Assembly (NCBI GenBank): GCA_937880095.1
Contig: CALFLK010000002.1
Coordinates: 62,001-126,000 of the forward strand
Length of the DNA stretch: 64,000 nt
Source of the DNA: an uncultured Faecalibacterium sp.
Lineage (GTDB): Bacteria; Bacillota; Clostridia; Oscillospirales; Ruminococcaceae
Direction: 5' to 3'
Notes under the pieces: generated by a model
The model's input: the letters and a program-made list of their open reading frames with translations, nothing else
The model's database searches: none
What the model was told of the DNA's origin: nothing
Made by a program: the position numbers and the translations under genes
Shown here: in pieces, positions 47,632 through 56,062 of the stretch
Layout of the letters: each line of letters starts with the position of its first letter
Numbering within the stretch: the stretch's first letter is position 1

Positions 47632-49566
47632 GTGAATAACTTGTCAAAACAGTCCTGCACACTATTTCTGCGCCGCGCATTGCTGGTGCTGTTGGATGCA
47701 GGGCTCGTGGCATTCAGCTTTTACCTGGGACTTCAGCTGAGCTTAGACTCTGAAACCGATATGGTGAAAGTGCATACCGCATTCCAAAATTTGTACCGCA
47801 ATCTGCCTTGGATGGTATCCATCTATGTGATTATGTTTTTGGTAGGCGGGTTGTATACCATTCTATGGAAGTACGCCGGTGTGCGCGATCTGACCCGCCT
47901 GGGTGTGCTGGTAGGTCTTTCCTCCGGCTTGGTTTTGGTCGGTAATGAAATGGTACACGGTGTGTTGTACCGGTCCAGTATTGCCACAGGAACGCTTTTG
48001 ATCGTTGCGCTGGTGGGCGGAATTCGTCTGGCGTGGCGTATGTTCCTAAATGTGCCAAGAGAACAAACACGAACACCCAATACACCATTGCTGATTGTGG
48101 GCGCTGGCGCTGCCGGCGCATGGGCAATCACGCTGTGCAAAAGTCAGGCAGCGTATGGCAACCCGGTCGCTGTGGTGGATGATGACCCGGTCAAGCGAAA
48201 TTCGACCATTCAGGGCGTACCGGTACGCGGCACGCTGGAAGAAATCCCGCAGGTATGCGAAGCATATGGTATTCGGGAAATTGTTATTGCCATTACCGGC
48301 TTGCGCGGCAGCCGTTTGGCGCACGTCATTGATTTGTGTAACTCGACCCATTGCAAGGTGCGTATGCTGAGTGACCCGCATTCGCTGCAGGATAATCCCG
48401 GCGTAAACAACAATGATGCGGCATCGGTCGGCAACAATGGTTTCCGTGAGCTGAATACGGCAGACTTCTTGTCCCGTAATGAAGTCACGCTGGATACAGA
48501 AAAAATCAGTGCGTATCTGAAAGATAAAGTTGTTATGGTTACCGGTGGCGGCGGCAGTATCGGCAGCGAAATCTGCCGTCAGATCATGCGTTTTGAGCCC
48601 AAACAGCTGCTGATTTTTGATATTTACGAAAACTGCGCTTACGAGCTGGAAATGGAGCTGAAACAGCGTTACGGCAGAAATGCGCCTATTTTGACGCTGG
48701 TCGGCTCGATTCGTGACCGTGTGCGTCTGGATGAAGTGTTTGACACCTACCACCCGACGGTTGTGTTCCATGCGGCAGCGCATAAGCACGTTCCGCTGAT
48801 GGAAACCAGCCCGGCGGAAGCAGTGAAAAACAATATCATGGGTACCAAGAACCTGTTGACCAGCGCAAGCCTGCATGGCGTAGAGCGTCTGGTACAGCTG
48901 TCTACCGATAAAGCGGTCAATCCCACCAGCGTTATGGGCTGTACCAAGCGCGTTTGCGAGATGCTGATTCAGTCTTTTGCAGAAACCACCCAGATGCGCT
49001 GCATGGCAGTACGCTTCGGTAACGTGCTGGGCAGTCACGGCAGTGTAATTCCGCTGTTTGAGAGCCAAATCAAAAAGGGCGGTCCCGTTACGGTTACGGA
49101 CCCCAATATTGAGCGCTACTTTATGACCATCCCCGAAGCAGCCCAGCTGGTGCTGCAGGCAGGTGCATTAGCACAAAGCGGCAGCATTTATGTTCTGGAT
49201 ATGGGCAAACCGGTTCGCATTATGGACTTGGCACGTCAGCTGATTCGTTTCTACGGTTATGAGCCGGATGTGAGTATGCCGATTCGTGTTGTGGGTCTGC
49301 GTCCTGGCGAAAAGCTGTACGAAGAACTGCTGATGGACGAAGAACAGGACAAGATGCGCCGTACCGAGCATAATAAGATTTTCGTTGCACCGCCCAAGAA
49401 AATCGACTTGGCACAGTTCTATGACCAGCTGGAGGAACTTGGCAAAGTTGCTGCGGCACATGACGACGCAGAAGTGGTGCGCGGCTTGCAGAAAATCGTT
49501 CCCAACTTCCGCCCGAACCGCGACATGATGAAGAACAAAGAGAAAGCGGCTACAGAGCAGCCGTAA
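47632..49566 (+). CDS. Membrane-bound nucleoside-diphosphate-sugar dehydratase (CapD/PglF/FlaA1 family)
   Basis: 644 residues, GTG start after AAGGGGA. Four N-terminal membrane helices, a CoA-binding-like Rossmann domain (about 140-260, LLIVGAGAAGAWA), then the catalytic SDR domain with VMVTGGGGSIGSEICRQI, AAHKHVPLMETSP and PTSVMGCTKRVCEM (the Tyr is replaced by Met in the SxMxxxK motif, as in this family). Forms UDP-4-keto-6-deoxy sugars from UDP-GlcNAc at the inner membrane face. No aminotransferase or acetyltransferase gene is adjacent. Confidence 0.92.
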   Translation: MNNLSKQSCTLFLRRALLVLLDAGLVAFSFYLGLQLSLDSETDMVKVHTAFQNLYRNLPWMVSIYVIMFLVGGLYTILWKYAGVRDLTRLGVLVGLSSGLVLVGNEMVHGVLYRSSIATGTLLIVALVGGIRLAWRMFLNVPREQTRTPNTPLLIVGAGAAGAWAITLCKSQAAYGNPVAVVDDDPVKRNSTIQGVPVRGTLEEIPQVCEAYGIREIVIAITGLRGSRLAHVIDLCNSTHCKVRMLSDPHSLQDNPGVNNNDAASVGNNGFRELNTADFLSRNEVTLDTEKISAYLKDKVVMVTGGGGSIGSEICRQIMRFEPKQLLIFDIYENCAYELEMELKQRYGRNAPILTLVGSIRDRVRLDEVFDTYHPTVVFHAAAHKHVPLMETSPAEAVKNNIMGTKNLLTSASLHGVERLVQLSTDKAVNPTSVMGCTKRVCEMLIQSFAETTQMRCMAVRFGNVLGSHGSVIPLFESQIKKGGPVTVTDPNIERYFMTIPEAAQLVLQAGALAQSGSIYVLDMGKPVRIMDLARQLIRFYGYEPDVSMPIRVVGLRPGEKLYEELLMDEEQDKMRRTEHNKIFVAPPKKIDLAQFYDQLEELGKVAAAHDDAEVVRGLQKIVPNFRPNRDMMKNKEKAATEQP

Positions 49567-49585
49567 TCGGTTCAATGCGAAAATA

Positions 49586-49622
49586 AAAGAGGTCTGCTCC
49601 AATTAGGGGCAGACCTCTTTTT
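49586..49622. terminator. Bidirectional terminator
   Basis: AAAAGAGGTCTGC / GCAGACCTCTTTTT between the plus-strand sugar gene and minus-strand mnmA. Confidence 0.9.
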
Positions 49623-49644
49623 GTGTTTACCGGATTTTGTAATC

Positions 49645-50709
49645 TCAGATGCGGCGCAGGAATCCGCCGCCGACTACCATGTCATCCAGATAGAATACTG
49701 CGCTCTGACCGGGTGCGGGTGCGCGTACCGGGGGATCAAACGTCAAAACGCCCTCGCCGTTGTAATGGGCGGGTGCAGGCTTAGCTGCGCTGCGGATTTT
49801 GACCATATAATCTCCGGCAGGGATGTCTTTGCTGTCAGCGGAAACCATATTGGCAACGCCAATCTGGCTAACCAGATCATCACCGGCATCTGCCAGCAGG
49901 ATGTCGCCGTTTTCGCAGATTTCGCGAATAAATACCGGGCGACCCAGTGCAATGCCCAAGCCCTTGCGCTGACCGACCGTATAGTGCAGCACACCCTTGT
50001 GGGGTCCCAGATCTTTGCCTTCCGGGCTGATAAAATTGCCCTGCTTTGCGGTCATGCCGCGCTTTTCAATATAGGAAGCGTAGTCGCCGTCGGGGATAAA
50101 GCAGATTTCCATGCTGTCGGGTGCATCGGCACAAGCCAGACCCATTTCACGCGCCATTTCGCGGATGTCCTCTTTTTCAAACTCGCCCAAAGGCAGCAGC
50201 AGACGGGACAAAACATCCTGTTCCAGACGGTACAGCATATAGCTCTGGTCGCGCGCGGTGCTGATTGCCTTGTAAATGTGGCTGACACCGTCATTGTCGG
50301 TTTCTACGCGTGCATAGTGACCGGTAGCAATATACTGAATGCCCAGCTTGTCCGCTGCGGTAAGCAGCGCAGCAAATTTTACGCTGGGGTTGCATAAGAT
50401 ACAGGGATTCGGGGTTTTACCCTTGCAGTAGCTTTCGCAAAAAGGCTGGACCACGTTTGCATCAAACAAATCCTGTGTATCCAGTACGATGCATTCTACA
50501 CCCAGCTGTTTTGCAGTAGCCTTTGCCTGCTGGACTGCTGCATCGTGGGAAGGGGAAAAGCGAATAACTGCGCCTGTAACGGCAAAGCCCTGCTCCTGCA
50601 AAATACGAACGGTCACGCTGGAATCCACACCGCCGCTCATGCCAACCAGAACCTTGTCCTGCGCTTCGTATGTGTCAAACCCGTTTCCGGGCAAAAATTC
50701 ACCTGCCAT
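49645..50709 (-). CDS. mnmA: tRNA-specific 2-thiouridylase MnmA
   Basis: 354 residues from ATG 50709. Thiolates U34 of Lys, Glu and Gln tRNAs. Visible: P-loop VLVGMSGGVDSSV, the catalytic Cys in NPCILCNPSVKF and the second Cys in MEICFIPDGDY, YTVGQRKGLG near the tRNA-binding region. The N-terminus before the P-loop is about 20 residues longer than usual. The ribosome site AGGAGG (50740-50745) is 30 bases from the ATG, with a CGGAGC-GCTCCG hairpin (50721-50736) between; a GTG at 50721 is the alternative. Downstream of rnhA. Confidence 0.92.
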   Translation of the reverse strand: MAGEFLPGNGFDTYEAQDKVLVGMSGGVDSSVTVRILQEQGFAVTGAVIRFSPSHDAAVQQAKATAKQLGVECIVLDTQDLFDANVVQPFCESYCKGKTPNPCILCNPSVKFAALLTAADKLGIQYIATGHYARVETDNDGVSHIYKAISTARDQSYMLYRLEQDVLSRLLLPLGEFEKEDIREMAREMGLACADAPDSMEICFIPDGDYASYIEKRGMTAKQGNFISPEGKDLGPHKGVLHYTVGQRKGLGIALGRPVFIREICENGDILLADAGDDLVSQIGVANMVSADSKDIPAGDYMVKIRSAAKPAPAHYNGEGVLTFDPPVRAPAPGQSAVFYLDDMVVGGGFLRRI

Positions 50710-50778
50710 AGCTTTATACACGGAGCCTGCGCTCCGCTACCTCCTTATTATTGCTAGTGTTTGCTGGGGAATGGTATG

Positions 50779-51240
50779 TTATGCCTGACGACCGCCGTGT
50801 TTTTTGCTCTGCTCCACCGCCATGCGGTCGCAGCGTTCGTTTTCCGGGTGTCCGGCATGACCTTTCAGCCAGTGGTAGTGGATTTGGTGCTTTTCCGCTT
50901 CTGCCAGAGCCACAGCCCACAAATCTGCATTCAAAGCAGGGGATTTGTCGGCTTTTTTCCAGCCGCGGGCGCGCCAGCCCTTTGCCCAGCCTTTTTCCAG
51001 TGCATTGATGACGTACTGGCTGTCGCTGTACAAATCAATTTCGCAGGGCTGGTTCAGCTGTTGCAGACCGGACAGAAAAGCGGTCAGTTCCATACGGTTG
51101 TTGGTGGTTTCATCTTCGCCGCCGGACAGCTCTTTTTCATAAACTTTGTCCGCGGTACGAAAACGCAGGATTGCACCCCAGCCGCCAGGACCGGGATTGC
51201 CGCTGCATGCACCGTCTGTGTATAATTCAACTCGTTTCAT
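50779..51240 (-). CDS. rnhA: Ribonuclease HI
   Basis: 153 residues. Catalytic residues are all visible: Asp in YTDGACSGNPGPGGWG, Glu in RMELTAF, Asp in YSDSQYVI and Asp in NERCDRMAV; HWLKGHAGHPENE is the handle-to-active-site His segment. Cleaves RNA of RNA-DNA hybrids. The start at 51240 follows AGGAGT; the longer frame to 51360 crosses the promoter. Divergent from RNase J; mnmA follows on the same transcript. Confidence 0.95.
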   Translation of the reverse strand: MKRVELYTDGACSGNPGPGGWGAILRFRTADKVYEKELSGGEDETTNNRMELTAFLSGLQQLNQPCEIDLYSDSQYVINALEKGWAKGWRARGWKKADKSPALNADLWAVALAEAEKHQIHYHWLKGHAGHPENERCDRMAVEQSKKHGGRQA

Positions 51241-51277
51241 ATCATTACTCCTGTGCTGAAAAGGATTACATAATTCT

Positions 51278-51306
51278 ATTATACTGAACAGTGCGCTTTG
51301 TGCCAA
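51278..51306 (-). promoter_or_regulatory. Promoter of rnhA-mnmA
   Basis: Minus strand TTGGCA, 17-base spacer, TATAAT. Confidence 0.85.
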
Positions 51307-51339
51307 GAGTATAATTTTAGAAACATATCCTATACTGAA

Positions 51340-51368
51340 TTGACAAATAAAAAGGGACACACTATACT
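51340..51368 (+). promoter_or_regulatory. Promoter of the RNase J operon
   Basis: TTGACA (perfect), 17-base spacer, TATACT; divergent from the rnhA promoter, one of the best promoters in the window. Confidence 0.9.
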
Positions 51369-51374
51369 TAATGT

Positions 51375-51617
51375 GTCATTTAACGTATAGGGATGTGCTG
51401 CAGATGCACATTCAGACATTTTTTTCCGGATCGCGGTTGCATTGAACAGATGAACGGTTTGATCCACAAGGTTTTTCTAACGGACTTGGGCGGTTTTTGA
51501 ACGCCGCAGTAAAAAATCTATACGCATTCGCAGGAAAAGCCCGTTTGCTTTTCCCAGAACATGCACGACCCGACTATCCAGTACGGGTCTGTTTTGGCTT
51601 TCCTTTTAGGAGGTATT
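51375..51617 (+). ncRNA. Long structured 5' leader of the RNase J gene
   Basis: About 240 bases without a gene. Perfect hairpins GGAAAAGC-ccgttt-GCTTTTCC (51533-51554) and GACCCG / CGGGTC (51567-51589); the second is followed by TGTTTT and so resembles a weak terminator 14 bases ahead of the TTTTAGGAGG ribosome site. Could be a site of attenuation or of autoregulation by RNase J. No known riboswitch recognised. Confidence 0.45.
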
Positions 51618-53426
51618 ATGGCAAATACAGAGAACAAAACCACGCAAAATCAGGCTCCCGCACAGCGTAAGCCCAAATCGGTACAGAACGCAAAGCAGGG
51701 TGGCCGCAGCGGTCGCGGTTATTTCCGCCGCCCGCGTAAAAATACGCCGAAAGCAGCTGCCGAAGATACGCCTCCGCTGCACATTTACCCGCTGGGTGGT
51801 CTGGGTGAAGTTGGCAAAAACATGACCGTGTTTGAGTGCAACGGTGAAATGGTTATTGTGGACTGCGGCTGTGTGTTCCCGGACAGCGAAATGTACGGTA
51901 TCGATTTGGTCATTCCGGACTTCGCTTTTGTGGAACAGAATATTGATAAGATTCGCGGCATCCTGATTACCCATGGTCACGAGGACCATATCGGCAGTCT
52001 GCCGTATCTGCTGCGCAAGGTCAAGCTGCCTGTGTACGCAACCCGCTTGGCTTGCGGTCTGATTCGCAACAAGCTGGACGAATTCAATCTGGCAGGCTCT
52101 ACGAAAATGACGGAAATTACCGCTGGACGTAAGTTCAAGCTGGGCGGTTTCCAGATTGACCCCATCCATGTAAACCACTCCATCCCCGGTGCTGTGGCGT
52201 TTGCGATTACCTGCGCAGCCGGCACTGTGATTTGCACCGGTGACTTCAAGATCGACTACACCCCGCTGTCTGGTCCGGTTACGGATTTGTCTGCTTTTGC
52301 CAGCTATGGCGAAAAGGGTGTGCTGGCGCTGCTGAGCGATTCCACCAACGCAGAGCGCCCGGGCTTTACCGCTACCGAGCGCAAGGTCGTGGACAGTCTG
52401 CGTGACTTGTTCCATCGTGGCCGCAACAAGCGTATCATTATCGCGACCTTTGCTTCCAACCTGAACCGTGTGCAGCAAATCATTGATTTGGCTGTGGAAG
52501 ATGGCCGCAAGGTGGCATTCTCCGGTCGCAGCATGGTAAAAAATACCGCTATGGCGCAGGAACTGGGCTATATGTCCATTCCGGACGGTACGCTTATCAA
52601 CATTGAGCAGCTGAACCAGTACCCGCCGGAAAAGGTGGTTCTGATTACCACCGGCAGTCAGGGTGAGCCGTTGAGCGCTTTGAGCCGTATGGCACAGAAC
52701 AGCCATCGCAACGTAAAGGTCGGTCCCGGCGACTTTATCATCATTTCGGCAAACCCCATCCCCGGCAACGAAAAGAGTGTGACCAAGATTGTCAACGGTC
52801 TGCTGCTGTTGGGTGCGGATGTGATTTATGAGAGCATGTACGATGTCCACGTTTCCGGACATGCCTGTCAGGAAGAGCAGAAGCTGCTTTTGACCCTGAT
52901 CAAGCCTAAGTATTTCCTGCCGGTTCACGGCGAGTACAAGCAGCTGAAGCGTCATGCGCTGACCGCAGCAAGCTTGGGCATCCCGGAAACCAATATTGTC
53001 ATCGCAGAGAATGGTTCTCATGTGATTCTGTCCCAGAACGAGCTGCGTTTGGGCAACCCTGTCACGGCGGGTGCTGTGATGGTGGACGGCTTGGGCGTTG
53101 GTGATGTTGGTAATGTGGTCCTGCGTGACCGTAAGCATCTGTCCGAAGATGGTCTGGTGATTGTGGTTGCAACCATCGACCGCACCAATGGCAACGTGAT
53201 TGCAGGTCCTGACCTGGTCAGCCGTGGTTTTGTCTATGTGCGTGAAAACGAACAGCTGATGGAAGGCGCAAAGGAAGCCGTCGAAATGGCATTTGACCGT
53301 GCGCTGTCCGATGGCCGCTATGACTGGAACAATGTAAAGACACAGGTGCGTGAGACGCTGTCGGCTTATATTTACCGCCGTACCAAGCGCAGCCCCATGA
53401 TTCTGCCGATTTTGATGGAAATTTAA
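51618..53426 (+). CDS. rnj: Ribonuclease J
   Basis: 602 residues from ATG 51618 (AGGAGG upstream; the frame from 51561 lies in the leader). A basic, disordered N-terminal 40 residues (RKPKSVQNAKQGGRSGRGYFRRPRKN) precede the metallo-beta-lactamase core: THGHEDHIGSLPYL, HSIPGAVAFAI, GDFKIDY, and the beta-CASP part with NAERPGFTATERKV and HVSGHA. Endo- and 5'-3' exoribonuclease of mRNA decay and rRNA maturation in Firmicutes. First gene of a unit with gdpP. Confidence 0.95.
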   Translation: MANTENKTTQNQAPAQRKPKSVQNAKQGGRSGRGYFRRPRKNTPKAAAEDTPPLHIYPLGGLGEVGKNMTVFECNGEMVIVDCGCVFPDSEMYGIDLVIPDFAFVEQNIDKIRGILITHGHEDHIGSLPYLLRKVKLPVYATRLACGLIRNKLDEFNLAGSTKMTEITAGRKFKLGGFQIDPIHVNHSIPGAVAFAITCAAGTVICTGDFKIDYTPLSGPVTDLSAFASYGEKGVLALLSDSTNAERPGFTATERKVVDSLRDLFHRGRNKRIIIATFASNLNRVQQIIDLAVEDGRKVAFSGRSMVKNTAMAQELGYMSIPDGTLINIEQLNQYPPEKVVLITTGSQGEPLSALSRMAQNSHRNVKVGPGDFIIISANPIPGNEKSVTKIVNGLLLLGADVIYESMYDVHVSGHACQEEQKLLLTLIKPKYFLPVHGEYKQLKRHALTAASLGIPETNIVIAENGSHVILSQNELRLGNPVTAGAVMVDGLGVGDVGNVVLRDRKHLSEDGLVIVVATIDRTNGNVIAGPDLVSRGFVYVRENEQLMEGAKEAVEMAFDRALSDGRYDWNNVKTQVRETLSAYIYRRTKRSPMILPILMEI

Positions 53427-53463
53427 TCCGGGAATAAAAAAGTAATATCGTAGGAGGCCCCCC

Positions 53464-55440
53464 ATGAAACACAAACCCATTTTTACGCTGGAAGTGCTCG
53501 TGGTGGGGCTTCTTGTTTTGAATGTTATTTTAATGGTCTGGGCAGTCGTCCAGACCCCTACATGGTGGCTTTTGGTACCGCTGGCTGTTTGGCTGGCTTT
53601 TCTGGGCATTTTAGTGTTCTGTGGTCGCTCTCTGCGTGCAGCTTTGGCACGCTGGCTGACCGGCTCGGTGTTTGATGAATCCAAGCTGAAGTTCAGTCTG
53701 GGTAAAATGTCGGCACCCACGGTGATGCTCAGCGGAAAAACCATCCTCTGGTACAACGAAGCCTTTCAAAACGAGCTGGGCTGCGGAGAAAATTATCTGC
53801 TCCATTCGGCAACCAAGGTTTTACCCGGTTTGACTTTGAGCACAAGCGGCAGCCCGGCGGGTCAGCTTTTGCATTTGGACGACCGGATTTGGCACGCCTA
53901 TTCTTCTACCGTAGAAGGGCACAGCGAAACCATCAGCATTGTTTGCTTTACGGATGAAACCAACCTGCGTTTCGTCGAGAAAGAATATACCGCCAGCCGC
54001 CCCGGCTGTATTGTATTTGCCGTGGACGGTTACAGTGATGTATTCAATGATATGCTGGACAGCGAGCGCGCAGGTATTTTGGAAAACCTGTATAAGGTGC
54101 TGGAAACCACCATTGGCGGCACAACCGGCTTTTTGCAGCGTCTTGGCGGCGGAAAGTATCTGGCGGTGGTGGAAGAGCGCCATCTGAACAAGCTGGCAGA
54201 AGAACGCTATGCGGTGCTGGATGAAGTGCGTGCCATTGCGCCGGAAAAGAATTTGTCTTTGTCCATCGGTGTCGGTCGTGGTGCCGAAACGCTGGTACAG
54301 GCACGAGCGCTTGCCGAGCAGGCTTTGGATATGGCGCAGGGCCGTGGCGGTGACCAGACCGCAGAAAAAACACCGGACGGCTTTACCTTCTATGGCGGTG
54401 TCAGCCACGGTGTAGAAAAACGCAGCCGTGTCAAGAGCCGTTTGGTGGCGCGCGCATTGGTGGAGCTGATTAAGCAGTCCGAAAGCGTTGTCATCATGGG
54501 CCATCGAATGTCCGATTTGGACGCAATCGGTTCGGCAGAAGGTGTGCTGCGCATTTGTAAGATTTGCGATGTACCGGCAGTGATTGCCGTGCGCCGCAAC
54601 GCTACCATGGCGGCTTCGCTGTTGGATGCCTTTGCACAGGCAGGCTGCGGCAACGACTTTATGGAACCGGAAAAAGCACTGGAAACCGTCAATAAAAAGA
54701 CGCTTTGCATTGTGGTGGATACATATTTGCGCCATCTGGTGGAAAGTCAGGAAATTCTGGATAAAGCGGGCAGTGTGGTGGTGATCGACCATCACCGCAA
54801 GGGCGATAACTACATCAAAGATACTGTGCTTTTGTGCCACGAACCCTACGCAAGCAGCGCCAGCGAACTGGTAGCAGAGATGCTTGCCTATGTGGGCGAC
54901 AAAGACGATAAACCCACCCGGCTGGAAGCCGAAGGTATGCTGGCAGGTATCATGCTGGATACCCACGATTTCAGCTTGCATACCGGTGTACGCACCTTTG
55001 AAGCTGCCGCAACTCTGCGCCGCTATGGTGCAGAAACCGAAAATGTCCGTGCGCTGTTCCATGTAAGCCGGGACGAATATGTGGCAAAGTGTGAACTGGT
55101 CGAGGATGCACAGGTCTATAAAGGCTGTGCGATTTCGCTGCACGAAGCGTTCGACGCTTCGGTGCAGGTAGCGATCCCGCAGGCAGCCAATGATTTGCTC
55201 ACTATTTCCGGTGTGAGAGCCAGCTTTGTCGGCGTAGAAAACGCAAACGGCGTGAACATCAGTGCCCGCAGTATGGGTCAGGTAAATGTTCAGGTCATCA
55301 TGGAAGCGCTGGGCGGCGGCGGTCATCAGACGATGGCTGGCGCACAGCTGCGTGATATTTCGTTGGAACAGGCAGGCGCAAGAATCCGTGCAGCGATTGA
55401 TTTGTACGAAGCAGCACGGGCGCAAAACACGAAAACCTGA
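53464..55440 (+). CDS. gdpP: Cyclic-di-AMP phosphodiesterase GdpP
   Basis: 658 residues. Two N-terminal membrane helices (about 8-28 and 32-53), a degenerate PAS-like region, a degenerate GGDEF domain (about 175-300, lacking GGDEF), then DHH (MGHRMSDLDAIGSAEG, DTYLRH, VVVIDHHRKGDN) and DHHA1 (GGGGHQTMAGAQL). Cleaves c-di-AMP to pApA, setting wall and potassium homeostasis. AGGAGGCCCCCC precedes the start. The order gdpP-rplI-dnaB is conserved in Firmicutes. Confidence 0.94.
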   Translation: MKHKPIFTLEVLVVGLLVLNVILMVWAVVQTPTWWLLVPLAVWLAFLGILVFCGRSLRAALARWLTGSVFDESKLKFSLGKMSAPTVMLSGKTILWYNEAFQNELGCGENYLLHSATKVLPGLTLSTSGSPAGQLLHLDDRIWHAYSSTVEGHSETISIVCFTDETNLRFVEKEYTASRPGCIVFAVDGYSDVFNDMLDSERAGILENLYKVLETTIGGTTGFLQRLGGGKYLAVVEERHLNKLAEERYAVLDEVRAIAPEKNLSLSIGVGRGAETLVQARALAEQALDMAQGRGGDQTAEKTPDGFTFYGGVSHGVEKRSRVKSRLVARALVELIKQSESVVIMGHRMSDLDAIGSAEGVLRICKICDVPAVIAVRRNATMAASLLDAFAQAGCGNDFMEPEKALETVNKKTLCIVVDTYLRHLVESQEILDKAGSVVVIDHHRKGDNYIKDTVLLCHEPYASSASELVAEMLAYVGDKDDKPTRLEAEGMLAGIMLDTHDFSLHTGVRTFEAAATLRRYGAETENVRALFHVSRDEYVAKCELVEDAQVYKGCAISLHEAFDASVQVAIPQAANDLLTISGVRASFVGVENANGVNISARSMGQVNVQVIMEALGGGGHQTMAGAQLRDISLEQAGARIRAAIDLYEAARAQNTKT

Positions 55441-55447
55441 CCGGCCC

Positions 55448-55476
55448 TTGTGTATGGCTGGGTTTTAGGATATACT
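55448..55476 (+). promoter_or_regulatory. Promoter of rplI-dnaB
   Basis: TTGTGT (55448-55453), 17-base spacer, TATACT (55471-55476). Confidence 0.8.
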
Positions 55477-55531
55477 AAAGCGAGAAAAAACTGCGGTGCG
55501 ATCCATCGCAGAGAAGAGGGAGGACCCAACT

Positions 55532-55984
55532 ATGAAGGTTATTTTGAAGAAAGACGTTAAGGAAATCGGTAAGAAGGACGAAATCCACGAAGTTTCGGAC
55601 GGTTACGCACGCAACTTCCTGCTGCCCCGTGGTCTGGCTGCAGAAGCAGATGCTACCGCAATGAACATTGCACGCACCAAGGAAGCTGCTGCTGATTTCC
55701 ATGAGGCAACCCAGCTGGCTGCTGCAAAGGAGCTGGCTGCAAAGATTCACGAAAAGACCGTGAACATGAAGGCTAAGGGCGGCGCATCCGGCCGTATGTT
55801 CGGCAAGATCACCACTAAGGAAGTTGCTGCAAGCCTGAGCGAGATGGTTGGTCAGACCATCGACAAGAAGAAGATCGAGCTGTCCAGCCGTGATATTAAG
55901 GACGCTGGCGTCTACGAGGCAAAGGCACGCCTGTATCCGGGTGTGACCGCATCCTTCAAGGTAGAAGTCGAGATCGTCGAGTAA
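55532..55984 (+). CDS. rplI: 50S ribosomal protein L9
   Basis: 150 residues. MKVILKKDVKEIGKKDEIHEVSDGYARNFLLPRGLA is the N-terminal L9 domain, a long helix (about 40-75) and the C-terminal globular part follow. Binds 23S rRNA near the L1 stalk. The start at 55532 follows GGGAGGACC. Confidence 0.97.
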   Translation: MKVILKKDVKEIGKKDEIHEVSDGYARNFLLPRGLAAEADATAMNIARTKEAAADFHEATQLAAAKELAAKIHEKTVNMKAKGGASGRMFGKITTKEVAASLSEMVGQTIDKKKIELSSRDIKDAGVYEAKARLYPGVTASFKVEVEIVE

Positions 55985-56062
55985 TCTTTCGGGACAAGCG
56001 ACAATCGTTTACATGGGCATTTTGGAGTAATTCAGCAGGGAAAACAGTCATTGGGGTAAAGA

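Noticed and set aside
51606..53756. Minus-strand open frame of 716 codons opposite RNase J
   Set aside because: Antisense shadow of a well-supported gene.
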